A program made the position numbers and the translations under genes. DNA of 64,000 nt. Origin: Caryophanales bacterium. Lineage in GTDB: Bacteria; Bacillota; Bacilli; Exiguobacteriales; Exiguobacteriaceae. The notes below the pieces were generated by a model. It made no database searches. It was given only the letters and a program-made list of their open reading frames with translations, and had not been told where the DNA came from. The stretch's first letter is position 1, and every line of letters starts with the position of its first letter. The DNA lies in the NCBI GenBank assembly GCA_902362975.1, contig CABIYO010000006.1:30453-94452 (forward strand), given 5' to 3'. Below, piece after piece: positions 1 through 8,204 of this stretch.

Positions 1-2
1 TC

Positions 3-759
3 GCAGGGACGGGCGGCTTCTCGGCCTTCAAGTCGAGACGGCGGTCGCGCGCCTCCTACACGACGAACAACCAACATGGCACGATCCGCATCGAGGCAGG
101 CAAGGTTCGGCTGCCGAAGGTCGGGTTCGTGCGGTTCACCCAACATCGTCCGTTTGAGGGAATCATTAAGTCGGCTACGGTGTCGATGACCAAGACAGGC
201 AAGATCGGGATCGACCTCGGGTTGGAACATTTCGCCGTCATGACGAACGATGCGATGGTCTCGGAGAAGATCGAAAACCCACGTTTCCTTCGTAAGTCCG
301 AAGAAAAGGTCAAGAAGGCACAGCGCGCGCTGTCACGCAAGAAGATCGGGAGCAAGAATCGTGAAAAAGCCAAATTACTTCTGGCAAAGAAACACGAAAA
401 GATCGCCAACCAACGCCAGGACTTCCTTCACAAACTGTCGAGACGGATCGTTGACGAGAACCAAGTCATCGTCGTGGAGACATTGAAGTCGAAGGACATG
501 ATGAAGAACCACAAGGTAGCGAAGTCCGTCGGGGATGTCAGTTGGTACGAGTTCGTCCGGCAACTCGAATACAAATCAAACTTCTATGGACGGACGCTCA
601 TCAAGGCAGATCCCTGGTACGCATCGACGCAGATTTGTTCCACTTGCGGAGTAAAAGGCGAGAAGAAGGCGGTGGATGTCCGTGAATGGACGTGTGCCTG
701 TGGCGCACCATGATCGAGATATCAACGCGAGCATCAACCTATTGATGTTAACCAACTAA
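3..759 (+). pseudogene. tnpB: IS200/IS605-family TnpB (OrfB), 5' part outside window, frameshifted near C-terminus
   Basis: TnpB is the RNA-guided nuclease of IS200/IS605 elements. The reading frame is open from the window edge and carries the family motifs KIGIDLGLEHFAV (first catalytic Asp), VIVVETLKSKDM (catalytic Glu) and a zinc-ribbon start (ICSTCG...CACG). After CACGA the frame meets TGA at 711-713. The expected ending HDRDINASINLL is present in another frame (709-759). Comparison with the usual CGAHHDRD ending suggests loss of two bases around 706-709. The third catalytic Asp (in HDRD) is therefore not translated and the copy should be dead. The left end lies beyond the window, so a tnpA partner cannot be judged. 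Confidence 0.9.
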
Positions 760-776
760 AAACCTTCAGGGCAGGG

Positions 777-880
777 ACTGCCCGACGAGCTTAGTAAATA
801 ATCGTGGCTAATAAAAGTACGATCTTCCCAAGAAGCTCTCCCTTCAATTTGCGAAGCAAATAAGTGGCGAGTAGTTCACA
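777..880 (+). mobile_element. Right end of the IS200/IS605-type element, with probable omega-RNA 3' part
   Basis: The sequence after tnpB runs from a GGGCAGGGACTGCCC palindrome into a hairpin with arms ATTTGC (847-852) and GCAAAT (856-861), and then GTAGTTCAC (871-879). This layout is typical of the right ends of TnpB elements, where single-strand hairpins are recognised and the 3' part of the guide (omega) RNA is encoded. The element boundary is probably near 879, but the exact base cannot be fixed from one copy. Confidence 0.5.
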
Positions 881-906
881 ATACAGGTAAAGGAAGGTGA
901 TCCTTA

Positions 907-1152
907 GTGGAGAAGGCGAAGCGTTGGGTAGATGACATGCTTGACCTGTATCTTGCTGCGAAACGACTGGGAGATGACACTTGGGCCGAATCCATTATGG
1001 ATACATTAGAGGCGGGATACGAGGCGTCGAAGCAAACGGAACAGGCACGTGAAGAATCGATGCGAGAAAAGCGGATGCTTGAAATAGATACCCGTCTAAC
1101 GAAATTACAGAATTTCCGAGCGGGAAAGCCCGCTCTTTTAGGGGTGGGATGA
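907..1152 (+). CDS. Small charged helical protein of unknown function, possibly interrupted
   Basis: GTG start at 907 behind AAGGAAGGTGA; 81 residues, rich in Glu, Lys and Ala, probably helical (MEKAKRWVDDMLDLYLAAKR...). I do not recognise a family. After the TGA at 1150-1152 the same frame stays open to 1290 and encodes another charged helical stretch ending in HRDSINQS. The residues before the stop (NFRAGKPALLGVG) come from a GC-rich hairpin (gagcggg 1118-1124, cccgctc 1129-1135) that looks foreign to the gene. The original protein may therefore have been about 110-125 residues and been broken by a small insertion. The alternative is a genuine short protein ending with its own hairpin. Confidence 0.5.
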   Translation: MEKAKRWVDDMLDLYLAAKRLGDDTWAESIMDTLEAGYEASKQTEQAREESMREKRMLEIDTRLTKLQNFRAGKPALLGVG

Positions 1153-1292
1153 AAGCGAAAAGAATTTGAACAAGCGACATCTGTCAAGACGCGTCAACAG
1201 TTATATGAAGTGGCAATCAAGCTTCAGGTCGAGCGTGCGCAACTAGAAGAGGAACGAAAACGCCACCGTGACTCAATCAATCAATCATAAAT

Positions 1293-1322
1293 GAGACCCG
1301 TCGACGACGGGTCTCTGTCTGT
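1293..1322. terminator. Hairpin terminator between the 907 gene and hit
   Basis: Perfect 10-bp stem (GAGACCCGTC 1293-1302, GACGGGTCTC 1306-1315) with a GAC loop, between convergent genes. The flanking T-run is weak on the plus strand. Confidence 0.6.
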
Positions 1323-1751
1323 TTATACGTGGGCATGAATGTTTGATGCAAGGGTAGTGAGTTCTTCTGACGTGAAGGCGTCATTTTGCGTAATCCACTT
1401 CGCGCCGAATCCATCCTCGTGTCCAAAGCGCGGAATCAAATGGATGTGGAAATGATACACCGTTTGTCCGGCAACTTCCTCGGTATTCGATAAGACGTTC
1501 ATTCCGAGTGCACCCGTTTCACGTTGAATCGCTTTGGCGATGGTTGGGATGCGTTTGAAGACATCTGCTGCCACGTCTTCTGGCAATTCATATATGTTTT
1601 TCGCATGATGTTTCGGGATGACGAGCGTATGTCCTTTCGTCACTTGAGAGAGGTCGAGGAAAGCGACGACCGCTTCGTCTTCATATACCCGATAAGATGG
1701 GATTTCTTGTTTCGCGATTTTACAAAAGATACAGGTCGGATCTGTATGCAT
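1323..1751 (-). CDS. hit: HIT family nucleotide-binding hydrolase
   Basis: 142-residue histidine-triad protein, a family that hydrolyses nucleoside phosphoramidates and related dinucleotides in the cytoplasm. The triad is in YHFHIHLIPR and an N-terminal CIFCKI resembles the zinc-binding pair of the Fhit/HinT group. Start placed at 1751 because TGGAGGA (1758-1764) is 7 bases from it; the ATG at 1757 would sit directly against the ribosome binding site. In B. subtilis hit also lies next to the ecs operon, which supports orthology. It is transcribed away from the TcaA-like gene. Confidence 0.9.
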   Translation of the reverse strand: MHTDPTCIFCKIAKQEIPSYRVYEDEAVVAFLDLSQVTKGHTLVIPKHHAKNIYELPEDVAADVFKRIPTIAKAIQRETGALGMNVLSNTEEVAGQTVYHFHIHLIPRFGHEDGFGAKWITQNDAFTSEELTTLASNIHAHV

Positions 1752-1879
1752 CTTCATTCCTCCATTCTAAAATGTGGTTTCTGTTCCATCATAACACGGA
1801 AGTTCGGGCGCAAGAACGATAGGAAGCGAGATGGATATCATTTATAATGAAGAGAAGCGAGAGCAAAGGAAGTGAGCAC

Positions 1880-2929
1880 GTGCCCTATACGAGAAGTGGA
1901 AAAAAAGAACGTAGTCCGAAAGTCTTTCTGTTGATCTCTAGTTTAACGATTTTAGTTGGAGCCATTGTTTTCTATATATATGCATACAAGCCGGCGGCAG
2001 AAGAAGATAAAATTCACGTCGCATTCAAAGACGCCTTATTAGAAGAAGACCGTACCTTTTTCGAAGAAAAAGTCGAATATCTTGGAGAACCTTTATCGCG
2101 AGCGGAGGCTCTACGATTCATGGGGTGGTTGAACGATGAAAAGTCCATTCGAGGAGAGGCTATCGCAGAAGTTGCGAAAGACCGAGCCAACCGAACGTCG
2201 GGTATGGAGGCGGACGGATTATTTCGTTTGATCGATACGGGGGAAGGGCGATATGGCTTTTCTGACTATCGGATTGAACTACTCCCACAACGGATTGCCG
2301 TGACCTCGGATGTGCCGTTGACGAATATTTGGATTGATGGACAACAGGTAGGACGGATTGATGAAGCAGACGAGACGATATCGTTTGAAAAGATGCCGGG
2401 ACAATATGATGTCAAAGCGGTAGCGGTGACAAATGGAGAGACGGTCACGGAAACCGAAACGATTCAATTGATAGCTTCTAAATCCATTGAGTATACCCTT
2501 ATGCCTGAACCGAGCGAAGCCATTGCCGGACAATTTGATTTGAAGCGGGCTGAGTTGATTGAAATTGAAGTGGAGGCGCAAACGGGTCACTCACTTGAAA
2601 CCGTCGATTCGTTAATTGGACAGTCGAGTCAGCAGGTTCAAAAAACACTTGGTGAACCGGCTAGAAAGCGTGAAGGGAAATGGGACTATGAGCGATTGAT
2701 TGTCACGTTTAAAGATGAGGAAGTGGAATCGATTCGGGTCGACCTTGATAAACGACCGGATGATTTGATTGCCCTCCTTGGTGAACCGAAAGCGAAATCG
2801 GAACACTCACTCGGAACAGAGTGGGATTACGGGCAATCGTTCTTCGAATCATTCTTTACGTTCTTTGGTCTTGAGACCGAGAAACAGTTTATCGAAAAGA
2901 ACGACGCAATGTATTTACTGATCCAATGA
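1880..2929 (+). CDS. TcaA-like single-pass membrane protein
   Basis: 349 residues from the GTG at 1880, which has AAAGGAAGTGAG at 1865-1876. An upstream ATG at 1847 is in frame but has no ribosome binding site. A short basic N-terminus precedes one membrane segment (about residues 15-36, VFLLISSLTILVGAIVFYIY), then a long extracytoplasmic part. Segments such as ANIWIDGQ-like PLTNIWIDGQQVGRI and the following beta-rich repeat resemble the Ig-like domains of TcaA/YvbJ proteins, which affect glycopeptide sensitivity and the cell envelope in staphylococci. The zinc ribbon usual in that family is absent. The C-terminal half has two similar segments containing LGEPARKREGKWDYE and LGEPKAKSEHS...EWDYG, so an internal duplication is likely. 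The family assignment is tentative. Confidence 0.55.
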   Translation: MPYTRSGKKERSPKVFLLISSLTILVGAIVFYIYAYKPAAEEDKIHVAFKDALLEEDRTFFEEKVEYLGEPLSRAEALRFMGWLNDEKSIRGEAIAEVAKDRANRTSGMEADGLFRLIDTGEGRYGFSDYRIELLPQRIAVTSDVPLTNIWIDGQQVGRIDEADETISFEKMPGQYDVKAVAVTNGETVTETETIQLIASKSIEYTLMPEPSEAIAGQFDLKRAELIEIEVEAQTGHSLETVDSLIGQSSQQVQKTLGEPARKREGKWDYERLIVTFKDEEVESIRVDLDKRPDDLIALLGEPKAKSEHSLGTEWDYGQSFFESFFTFFGLETEKQFIEKNDAMYLLIQ

Positions 2930-2937
2930 AAAAAGAG

Positions 2938-2967
2938 GGACATTCCATAATGGAAGCCCCTCCGATA
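2938..2967 (-). terminator. Terminator of the GlsB-like gene
   Basis: Imperfect inverted repeat GAGGG...TCCATAATGGA...CCCTC; read on the minus strand it ends in a run of T. It also lies just after the TcaA-like stop and may serve both. Confidence 0.55.
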
Positions 2968-2974
2968 CATAATC

Positions 2975-3229
2975 TTATTTTTTACGCATGGATTTCATAA
3001 CGAACGATACAATCAAGATCAAGATAATCGCACCGATAAGAGCCGGGATAATCGCAATATCCGCAACGACTGGTCCGAAGTCGCCAAAGATAAGTCCACC
3101 CAACCATGCACCGATTATCCCCGCGATGATGTTACCAATGATTCCACCTGGTACGTCCTTACCTAAAATTAATCCTGCTAACCAACCGATGATACCCCCG
3201 ATAATCAAATAAAGAATAAACCCCATCAT
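2975..3229 (-). CDS. GlsB/YeaQ/YmgE family stress-associated membrane protein
   Basis: 84 residues with three hydrophobic segments rich in Gly and Ile (GFILYLIIGGIIGWLAG, GGIIGNIIAGIIGAWLGGL, IIPALIGAIILILIVSFV). This is the pattern of the 'transglycosylase-associated' YeaQ/GlsB family, small membrane proteins often induced by stress; their molecular role is not known. Start at 3229 (or 3226) behind GGAAGGAG. Its leader contains a 9-bp inverted repeat (CCATTGTTC 3253-3261, GAACAATGG 3279-3287). Confidence 0.85.
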   Translation of the reverse strand: MMGFILYLIIGGIIGWLAGLILGKDVPGGIIGNIIAGIIGAWLGGLIFGDFGPVVADIAIIPALIGAIILILIVSFVMKSMRKK

Positions 3230-3395
3230 TCATTTCTCCTTCCTCTTTTTGCCCATTGTTCTTTACACCGATTTTGTGGAACAATGGAAGTATTGATGTT
3301 TATTTTTAAATGCCTTACAGTTCAGATTATTCCCATGTGACAACATTTAAAACATATATCACGAAAAAAAGTTGAAAATGAAAGGTGTGGTTTTC

Positions 3396-4133
3396 ATGCT
3401 GCACGTCGATCGATTGAACGGCGGTTATCTCGGTAAACAAGTTTTGCATGACATTTCGTTCGAAGTAAAAAAAGGGGAGCTCGTCGGTTTGATAGGGCTG
3501 AATGGAGCTGGAAAATCGACGACGATCAAACACATTTTGGGGTTATTGTCACCCCTCTCCGGAAAAATCGAAATTGATGGCGAAACATTAAATTCTTCCG
3601 AAAAGAACTATCGTAAGAAAGTAAGTTACATACCGGAGACTCCGATTTTGTATGAGACGTTAACCTTGCAAGAACATATTGAATTGATGGGGAAAGCGTA
3701 CGATGTGAATCCGGACGAGTTGGCTGCGCGTACGAAGCGTTTGGCGAAAGAAATGAGAATGGAAAAGCAACTCGCTTGGTTCCCTTCCGTCTTTTCGAAA
3801 GGAATGCGTCAAAAAGCGATGATCTTGTGTGCACTTGTGACGAAAACGCCGCTCTTGATTGTTGATGAACCATTTGTCGGTCTCGACCCACTAGCGATTC
3901 GTCAGTTGCTTCAGTTGTTTGATGAATATAAACAAGATTGTGCGATCTTAATGTCCACTCATATCCTTGAGACGGCGGAACGGCACTGTGACCGCTTCGT
4001 ATTCCTCCATCAAGGAGTCGTCATCGCGAGCGGAACAGCGGCGGAGTTGCGTGACGCATATCGCTTGTCGCCTGATGCGACACTTGATGATATATATGTA
4101 GAAGCAATCGCTTCGGAGGAACGGTCGTCATGA
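3396..4133 (+). CDS. ecsA: ABC transporter ATP-binding protein EcsA
   Basis: 245-residue ATPase of the EcsAB transporter, which in B. subtilis is needed for normal protein secretion, regulated membrane proteolysis and competence. Visible motifs: Walker A GLNGAGKST, signature FSKGMRQKAM, Walker B LLIVDEPFVGLDP and the switch His in STHILETAE. Resemblance to B. subtilis EcsA is strong across its length (for example YIPETP and the FSKGM signature). Start at 3396 with AAAGGTG at 3381-3387; the longer frame from 3372 lacks a ribosome binding site. The stop overlaps ecsB by four bases. Confidence 0.93.
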   Translation: MLHVDRLNGGYLGKQVLHDISFEVKKGELVGLIGLNGAGKSTTIKHILGLLSPLSGKIEIDGETLNSSEKNYRKKVSYIPETPILYETLTLQEHIELMGKAYDVNPDELAARTKRLAKEMRMEKQLAWFPSVFSKGMRQKAMILCALVTKTPLLIVDEPFVGLDPLAIRQLLQLFDEYKQDCAILMSTHILETAERHCDRFVFLHQGVVIASGTAAELRDAYRLSPDATLDDIYVEAIASEERSS

Positions 4134-5263
4134 ATCGATTTACAGCAAGGCTCGGAACCTGGATGGAAGAGGTCGTCAAGTACAGTCGCTACGTTGCGAA
4201 CGGGGGACTACTGTTCACCCTCTATTTCACCTTGATTTACGGGGCGTTCGTCTACAATAGCTTCTTAGAACGAATCGATGGGACATTTCCTGGAACGTGG
4301 GTTGCCGCGGTGGTCCTATTGCTCATGCCACTCGGTCATCGCCCGCGAACGTTCATTCAAGAGGCGGATCAAGTATTTTTGCTGCCGGAGTTAGGGGATA
4401 TTCGTTCCTATATGGTGGGGGTACGTTTATTTAATCTTGTGTTTGCTGCACTACGTGGATTACTCGTCCTTCTCGTTTTACTACCGCTCCTCGTACGGAC
4501 CGAAAGTTATTCGAGTATCGAAGTGTTATCCGTCGTCGTGACGATGGTCATGTTGTCAGCTGCAGGTCGTTTGGCAAAAGTGGAAGGTGTGCGCGAATGG
4601 ACAATCCTCCCGTTTGCACTTGGAAGTGGTGTTTTGTTATTGATGAATTGGACACAGTGGGCATGGATCCCCGCAGTTGCTCCCTTCATTCTCTTGCATC
4701 TGAAAAGAAATGAGCGGATTCCGCTCCTCCATTGGGGGGCACTCGAAGAGAAGAGTCGAGCTCAGTTTGAACGGGTGATCAGCTGGTTCGTCGATTTGCC
4801 GACCTTGAAAGAAGAAGTTCGAGAGCGCCGAGTGTTGACGCGGCTTCTAGAAAATCGGGTACTACGGCGTGTAGATGCATCGCGTTACGTGTACGGACTT
4901 CGTATTCTCCGTTCGAACGACTCACTTGATTTGATTCTTCGCTTGACCGTAGTGGCGCTCATTGTCATGTGGATGTCGGGGGGATGGTACGTCGGATTGG
5001 TCACGCCGCTCTTCGTAGGATTGACCGCGTTACAGCTCGTTCCGTTATTTAAACGGTTAGAGGCGATTTCCATCGTTTCCTGGCTCCCAATCACACGCGA
5101 TGAACGAATCGCAGGGTATTCGTGGTGGGCGATGCGACTGCTCGTCATCCAGTCCGTCGTTCTAGTGATTGCATCCGTCGCTTTCGGTGCCACCTGGGAT
5201 GCAGCGGTCGGATTGATCTTGTCTGTCATGGTCACACGCTATTACTTGAATCGATTGAGATAA
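4130..5263 (+). CDS. ecsB: ABC transporter permease EcsB
   Basis: 377-residue multi-spanning membrane partner of EcsA, overlapping it in an ATGA junction with GGAGGAACG upstream. Hydrophobic segments are visible near residues 25-45, 55-70, 95-125, 130-175, 265-300 and 325-370, separated by a charged cytoplasmic part around 190-245 that includes ERRVLTRLLENRVLRRVDASRY. It is somewhat shorter than B. subtilis EcsB (about 400). No ecsC follows; the next gene is amtB on the other strand. Confidence 0.88.
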   Translation: MNRFTARLGTWMEEVVKYSRYVANGGLLFTLYFTLIYGAFVYNSFLERIDGTFPGTWVAAVVLLLMPLGHRPRTFIQEADQVFLLPELGDIRSYMVGVRLFNLVFAALRGLLVLLVLLPLLVRTESYSSIEVLSVVVTMVMLSAAGRLAKVEGVREWTILPFALGSGVLLLMNWTQWAWIPAVAPFILLHLKRNERIPLLHWGALEEKSRAQFERVISWFVDLPTLKEEVRERRVLTRLLENRVLRRVDASRYVYGLRILRSNDSLDLILRLTVVALIVMWMSGGWYVGLVTPLFVGLTALQLVPLFKRLEAISIVSWLPITRDERIAGYSWWAMRLLVIQSVVLVIASVAFGATWDAAVGLILSVMVTRYYLNRLR

Positions 5264-5295
5264 AAAGAAGGACATCCTGTGCGGGATGTCCTTCT
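5262..5295 (-). terminator. Terminator of amtB
   Basis: Perfect 12-bp stem (AGAAGGACATCC 5266-5277, GGATGTCCTTCT 5284-5295). Read on the minus strand it is followed by a run of T and so ends amtB; on the plus strand there is no T-run. Confidence 0.8.
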
Positions 5296-5307
5296 CACGT
5301 GAATAGA

Positions 5308-6612
5308 TTATTTTTTAGGTGACATGACCGATACGCTCGAACCGAGAATTTTCGGGAGGCGTCCTGGTTTCTCAGTTGTTTCTTCGACTTCACCGTATGC
5401 CGATACACCATGTTCTGCGATATCGAGACCGATATCTTCTTGTTCTTCTGTGACACGGAGGCCGATTGTGACATCGAGAAGTTTCAAGAAGGCGTAACTT
5501 CCACCACCAGCGATGACCATCGCGATCAACACACCGAGTGTCTGTACACCGAGCTGTGTCAATCCGCCACCGTAGAAAAGTCCGGCAGAACCAATCCCTG
5601 TGATCTCAACGAGTCGTGGAGATGCGAAGAAGCCGAGTGCGAGTGTTCCAATGATCCCAGCGACTCCGTGTACGGAGAAAGCGCAGAGGGGGTCATCCAC
5701 ATACTTCGCCATCAAGATGCTCGTTCCATATGTTGCAACCGATGCGAGTGCCCCAATGACGACGGCTGCCCACGGTTCGACGAACGCACAAGCTGCCGTG
5801 ATGGCGACGAGCGCCCCGAGTACTCCGTTGACGATTGTCGGGATGTCTGCCGTTTTCCGATGGAGCATGACGATGGCCAGAGCACCGAGCGCACCAGCTG
5901 CTGTGGCGAGCATCGTTGTCAATGCGACGTAACCGAAGAATCCGTCAGCGACCGACATTGTCGAACCGGCGTTAAAGCCGAACCAGCAAAGCCAGAGGAT
6001 GAGACCACCCACGACTGTTAACACATAGTTATGGCCAGCGAGTGATGCCGTCTTACGACGTGGTTTCAAAATGATTGTTGCCATGAGAGCCGCCATCCCA
6101 CCCTGAAGGTGAACGACCGCCGAACCTGCGAAGTCTTGCATCCCCATTGATCCGAGAATTCCACCAGCCCATACTGAGCGAGCAACGATTGGATAGAGGA
6201 TGGCAACGAAGAAGATACCGAACAGAACGTAGGCAGAAAGCTTAGCCCGTTCCGCAAATCCACCCCACGCGATGGCAAGAGAAACTGCAACGAATGATAA
6301 CTGGAATAAGAATTTGATGTCGATGGAAACGTTCGCCCAGTCGAGGCTTGTGAATGATCCGTTTAAGAAGAATCCTTCTGTCCCAAACCAAGTCGTTCCG
6401 TCACCGAATGAGAGACCGAACCCGACCGTCCAAAAAGCGAGTGCCGCCACAGATAGGCTGATAATTTGTTTGACCGCGACGTGACCGGCGTTCTTCGCCC
6501 GAAGCGTCCCTGTCTCGAGTAATCCGAAACCTAATTGCATCGTCAATACGAGCAATGCAGCGATGAGTACATACAGCGTGTCCATATAATAGAGAATGTC
6601 TTCCATGTTCAT
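5308..6612 (-). CDS. amtB: Ammonium transporter (Amt/MEP/Rh family)
   Basis: 434-residue ammonium channel with about 11 membrane segments. It shows the family's pore and signature regions, for example GFGLLETGTLRAKNAG near the start, DFAGSAVVHLQGGMAAL and CAFSVHGVAGIIGTL, which carry the conserved Asp and the two pore histidines. Start at 6612 behind AAAAAGGAGGG; an in-frame extension to 6684 has no ribosome binding site. It diverges from tnrA around a perfect TnrA/GlnR site, so induction on nitrogen limitation is expected. No glnK (PII) gene is adjacent, unlike the common amtB-glnK pair. Confidence 0.95.
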   Translation of the reverse strand: MNMEDILYYMDTLYVLIAALLVLTMQLGFGLLETGTLRAKNAGHVAVKQIISLSVAALAFWTVGFGLSFGDGTTWFGTEGFFLNGSFTSLDWANVSIDIKFLFQLSFVAVSLAIAWGGFAERAKLSAYVLFGIFFVAILYPIVARSVWAGGILGSMGMQDFAGSAVVHLQGGMAALMATIILKPRRKTASLAGHNYVLTVVGGLILWLCWFGFNAGSTMSVADGFFGYVALTTMLATAAGALGALAIVMLHRKTADIPTIVNGVLGALVAITAACAFVEPWAAVVIGALASVATYGTSILMAKYVDDPLCAFSVHGVAGIIGTLALGFFASPRLVEITGIGSAGLFYGGGLTQLGVQTLGVLIAMVIAGGGSYAFLKLLDVTIGLRVTEEQEDIGLDIAEHGVSAYGEVEETTEKPGRLPKILGSSVSVMSPKK

Positions 6613-6651
6613 GCCCTCCTTTTTCTTAGGTGCTTTCCAAAAGTTGACTTC

Positions 6652-6657
6652 AGTGTA
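6652..6657 (-). promoter_or_regulatory. Probable -10 box of the amtB promoter
   Basis: TACACT on the minus strand, with no recognisable -35 box. A transcription start near 6645 would lie about 50 bases from the centre of the TnrA site, the spacing seen at TnrA-activated promoters. Confidence 0.5.
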
Positions 6658-6686
6658 AAACGAAAATATCGTGCTGGATTGCATTT

Positions 6687-6703
6687 TGTCAGATTATCTG
6701 ACA
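6687..6703. promoter_or_regulatory. TnrA/GlnR binding site between amtB and tnrA
   Basis: TGTCAGATTATCTGACA is a perfect match to TGTNA-N7-TNACA and a perfect palindrome. It can serve activation of amtB and autoregulation of tnrA. Confidence 0.9.
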
Positions 6704-6732
6704 TAGTTTTTTTATGAAGGAGGCGAGGCTGA

Positions 6733-7038
6733 ATGGACTATAAATCGAAGAAAGTGATCGGGATGGGCGTCGTGACTGAATTAACGGGACTTTCGGAGCG
6801 TCAAGTCCGGTATTATGAAGAAAAAGGTCTCGTCTTTCCAGAACGTACAAAAGGTGGTTCACGTAAATATTCTTTCCATGACGTGGAACGTTTGGTCGAA
6901 GTGGCGACTAAACTAGAGGATGGATGGCGAATTCAAGATATTAAGGAACGAGAACGACGATTGTCGACGAAACAGCGTGATGATTTGATTCGAGGTCAAT
7001 TGAATTCTGCCTTCCGAACATTTCCGACAAAAAAATGA
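6733..7038 (+). CDS. tnrA: MerR-family nitrogen regulator TnrA
   Basis: 101-residue regulator. The MerR-type winged helix (GMGVVTELTGLSERQVRYYEE) matches TnrA and GlnR. The short basic C-terminus (RGQLNSAFRTFPTKK) resembles the glutamine-synthetase-sensing tail of TnrA (GQLNAHFR) more than the longer GlnR tail. Strong ribosome binding site AAGGAGGCG. It controls nitrogen-limitation genes in response to feedback-inhibited glutamine synthetase. Position opposite amtB, with a shared operator, supports the call; GlnR is the main alternative. Confidence 0.85.
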   Translation: MDYKSKKVIGMGVVTELTGLSERQVRYYEEKGLVFPERTKGGSRKYSFHDVERLVEVATKLEDGWRIQDIKERERRLSTKQRDDLIRGQLNSAFRTFPTKK

Positions 7039-7069
7039 CACAAAGAAAACACAATGAAAATGCTTCACA

Positions 7070-7100
7070 TTAGCATAATTCTAATTAATTTCTGTATAAT
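7070..7100 (+). promoter_or_regulatory. hemE promoter with PerR/Fur-box-like palindrome
   Basis: TATAAT at 7095-7100 is a good -10 box. The region where a -35 box would lie is covered by TTAGCATAATTCTAA (7070-7084), which read on the minus strand agrees with the Per box TTATAATNATTATAA at about 12 of 15 positions. Confidence 0.5.
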
Positions 7101-7154
7101 GTTTTTGAGTTCACAAACACGAGAATAAAGAGTGTAGGAGAAATTTAGAGGGGA

Positions 7155-8204
7155 ATGACGCGACGTATGAACGATACTATTTTAAAAGCGTTTAAAGGAG
7201 AGGCGACAGATTATGTACCTGTATGGTATATGCGCCAAGCCGGGCGCTACCAACCGGAATATCGAGAGATTAAAAAGACGAGGTCACTATTCGAGATCAC
7301 GCATGATCCTGAACTTTGTGCATATGTGACGGAACTTCCGGTGAAACAACTCGGAGTCGACGCGGCCATTCTATATAAGGACATCATGACGCCACTTCCG
7401 TCGATGGGAGTCGATGTCGAGATCAAGAGCGGGATTGGACCGGTCATCGATAACCCGTACCGAACGATGAAAGATGTGGAACGATTAAAACCGTTAAACC
7501 CGGAAGATATCTCATACGTCTTCGACACGATCCGTCTACTACGGGAACGACTAGAAGTTCCGCTTATCGGCTTTTCAGGCGCACCGTTCACATTGGCGAG
7601 CTATATGATCGAAGGGGGACCGTCGCGGAACTACCATCGTACAAAAGCACTCATGTATGCAGAACCGGATGTATGGAATGCATTGATGGAAAAACTCGGC
7701 GACATGGTCATCACGTATGCGAAGGCGCAAGCGGATGCCGGAATTCAAGCGTTCCAATTGTTCGATTCGTGGGTCGGGACGCTCAGCCGCAAAGATTATG
7801 CACGTTATATCAAACCGACGACGGAGCGTATTTTTAAAGAACTACGTTCACTCGACATTCCACTCATCATGCACGGTGTCGGAGCGACTCATCAAATTGA
7901 GGAATGGCAAGACCTTCCCCTTGATGTGGTCGGACTTGACTGGCGTCTGTCGGTACAGGAAGCACGGGACCGTGGCATCACAAAGGCGGTTCAAGGAAAC
8001 TTAGACCCGTCGTTCTTGTTAGCTCCATGGCCGGTCATCGAAGAGAAGGTAAGGGAAATTTTGGATGAAGGAATGAAACAGCCAGGTTACGTTTTCAACT
8101 TGGGACATGGGGTGTTCCCTGAAGTCGACCCGGCCGTACTCGTCAAATTGACGGCATTCATTCACGACTACTCACGCGAAAAAATGGGAGGCGACGAATC
8201 ATGA
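7155..8204 (+). CDS. hemE: Uroporphyrinogen decarboxylase
   Basis: 349 residues. Converts uroporphyrinogen III to coproporphyrinogen III in the cytoplasm. The signature [15 protein letters not shown], the active-site region [17 protein letters not shown] and [13 protein letters not shown] are all present. The ATG at 7155 lies directly against AGAGGGG, and the in-frame ATG at 7167 is an alternative start (345 residues) with 13-base spacing. First gene of the overlapping hemEHY operon; a Per-box-like site sits in its promoter. Confidence 0.96.
   Translation: MTRRMNDTILKAFKGEATDYVPVWYMRQAGRYQPEYREIKKTRSLFEITHDPELCAYVTELPVKQLGVDAAILYKDIMTPLPSMGVDVEIKSGIGPVIDNPYRTMKDVERLKPLNPEDISYVFDTIRLLRERLEVPLIGFSGAPFTLASYMIEGGPSRNYHRTKALMYAEPDVWNALMEKLGDMVITYAKAQADAGIQAFQLFDSWVGTLSRKDYARYIKPTTERIFKELRSLDIPLIMHGVGATHQIEEWQDLPLDVVGLDWRLSVQEARDRGITKAVQGNLDPSFLLAPWPVIEEKVREILDEGMKQPGYVFNLGHGVFPEVDPAVLVKLTAFIHDYSREKMGGDES

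Noticed and set aside
5410..6021. 203-codon frame opposite amtB
   Set aside because: Antisense to a clear ammonium transporter gene; Cys/Asp/Arg-rich composition typical of a shadow frame.
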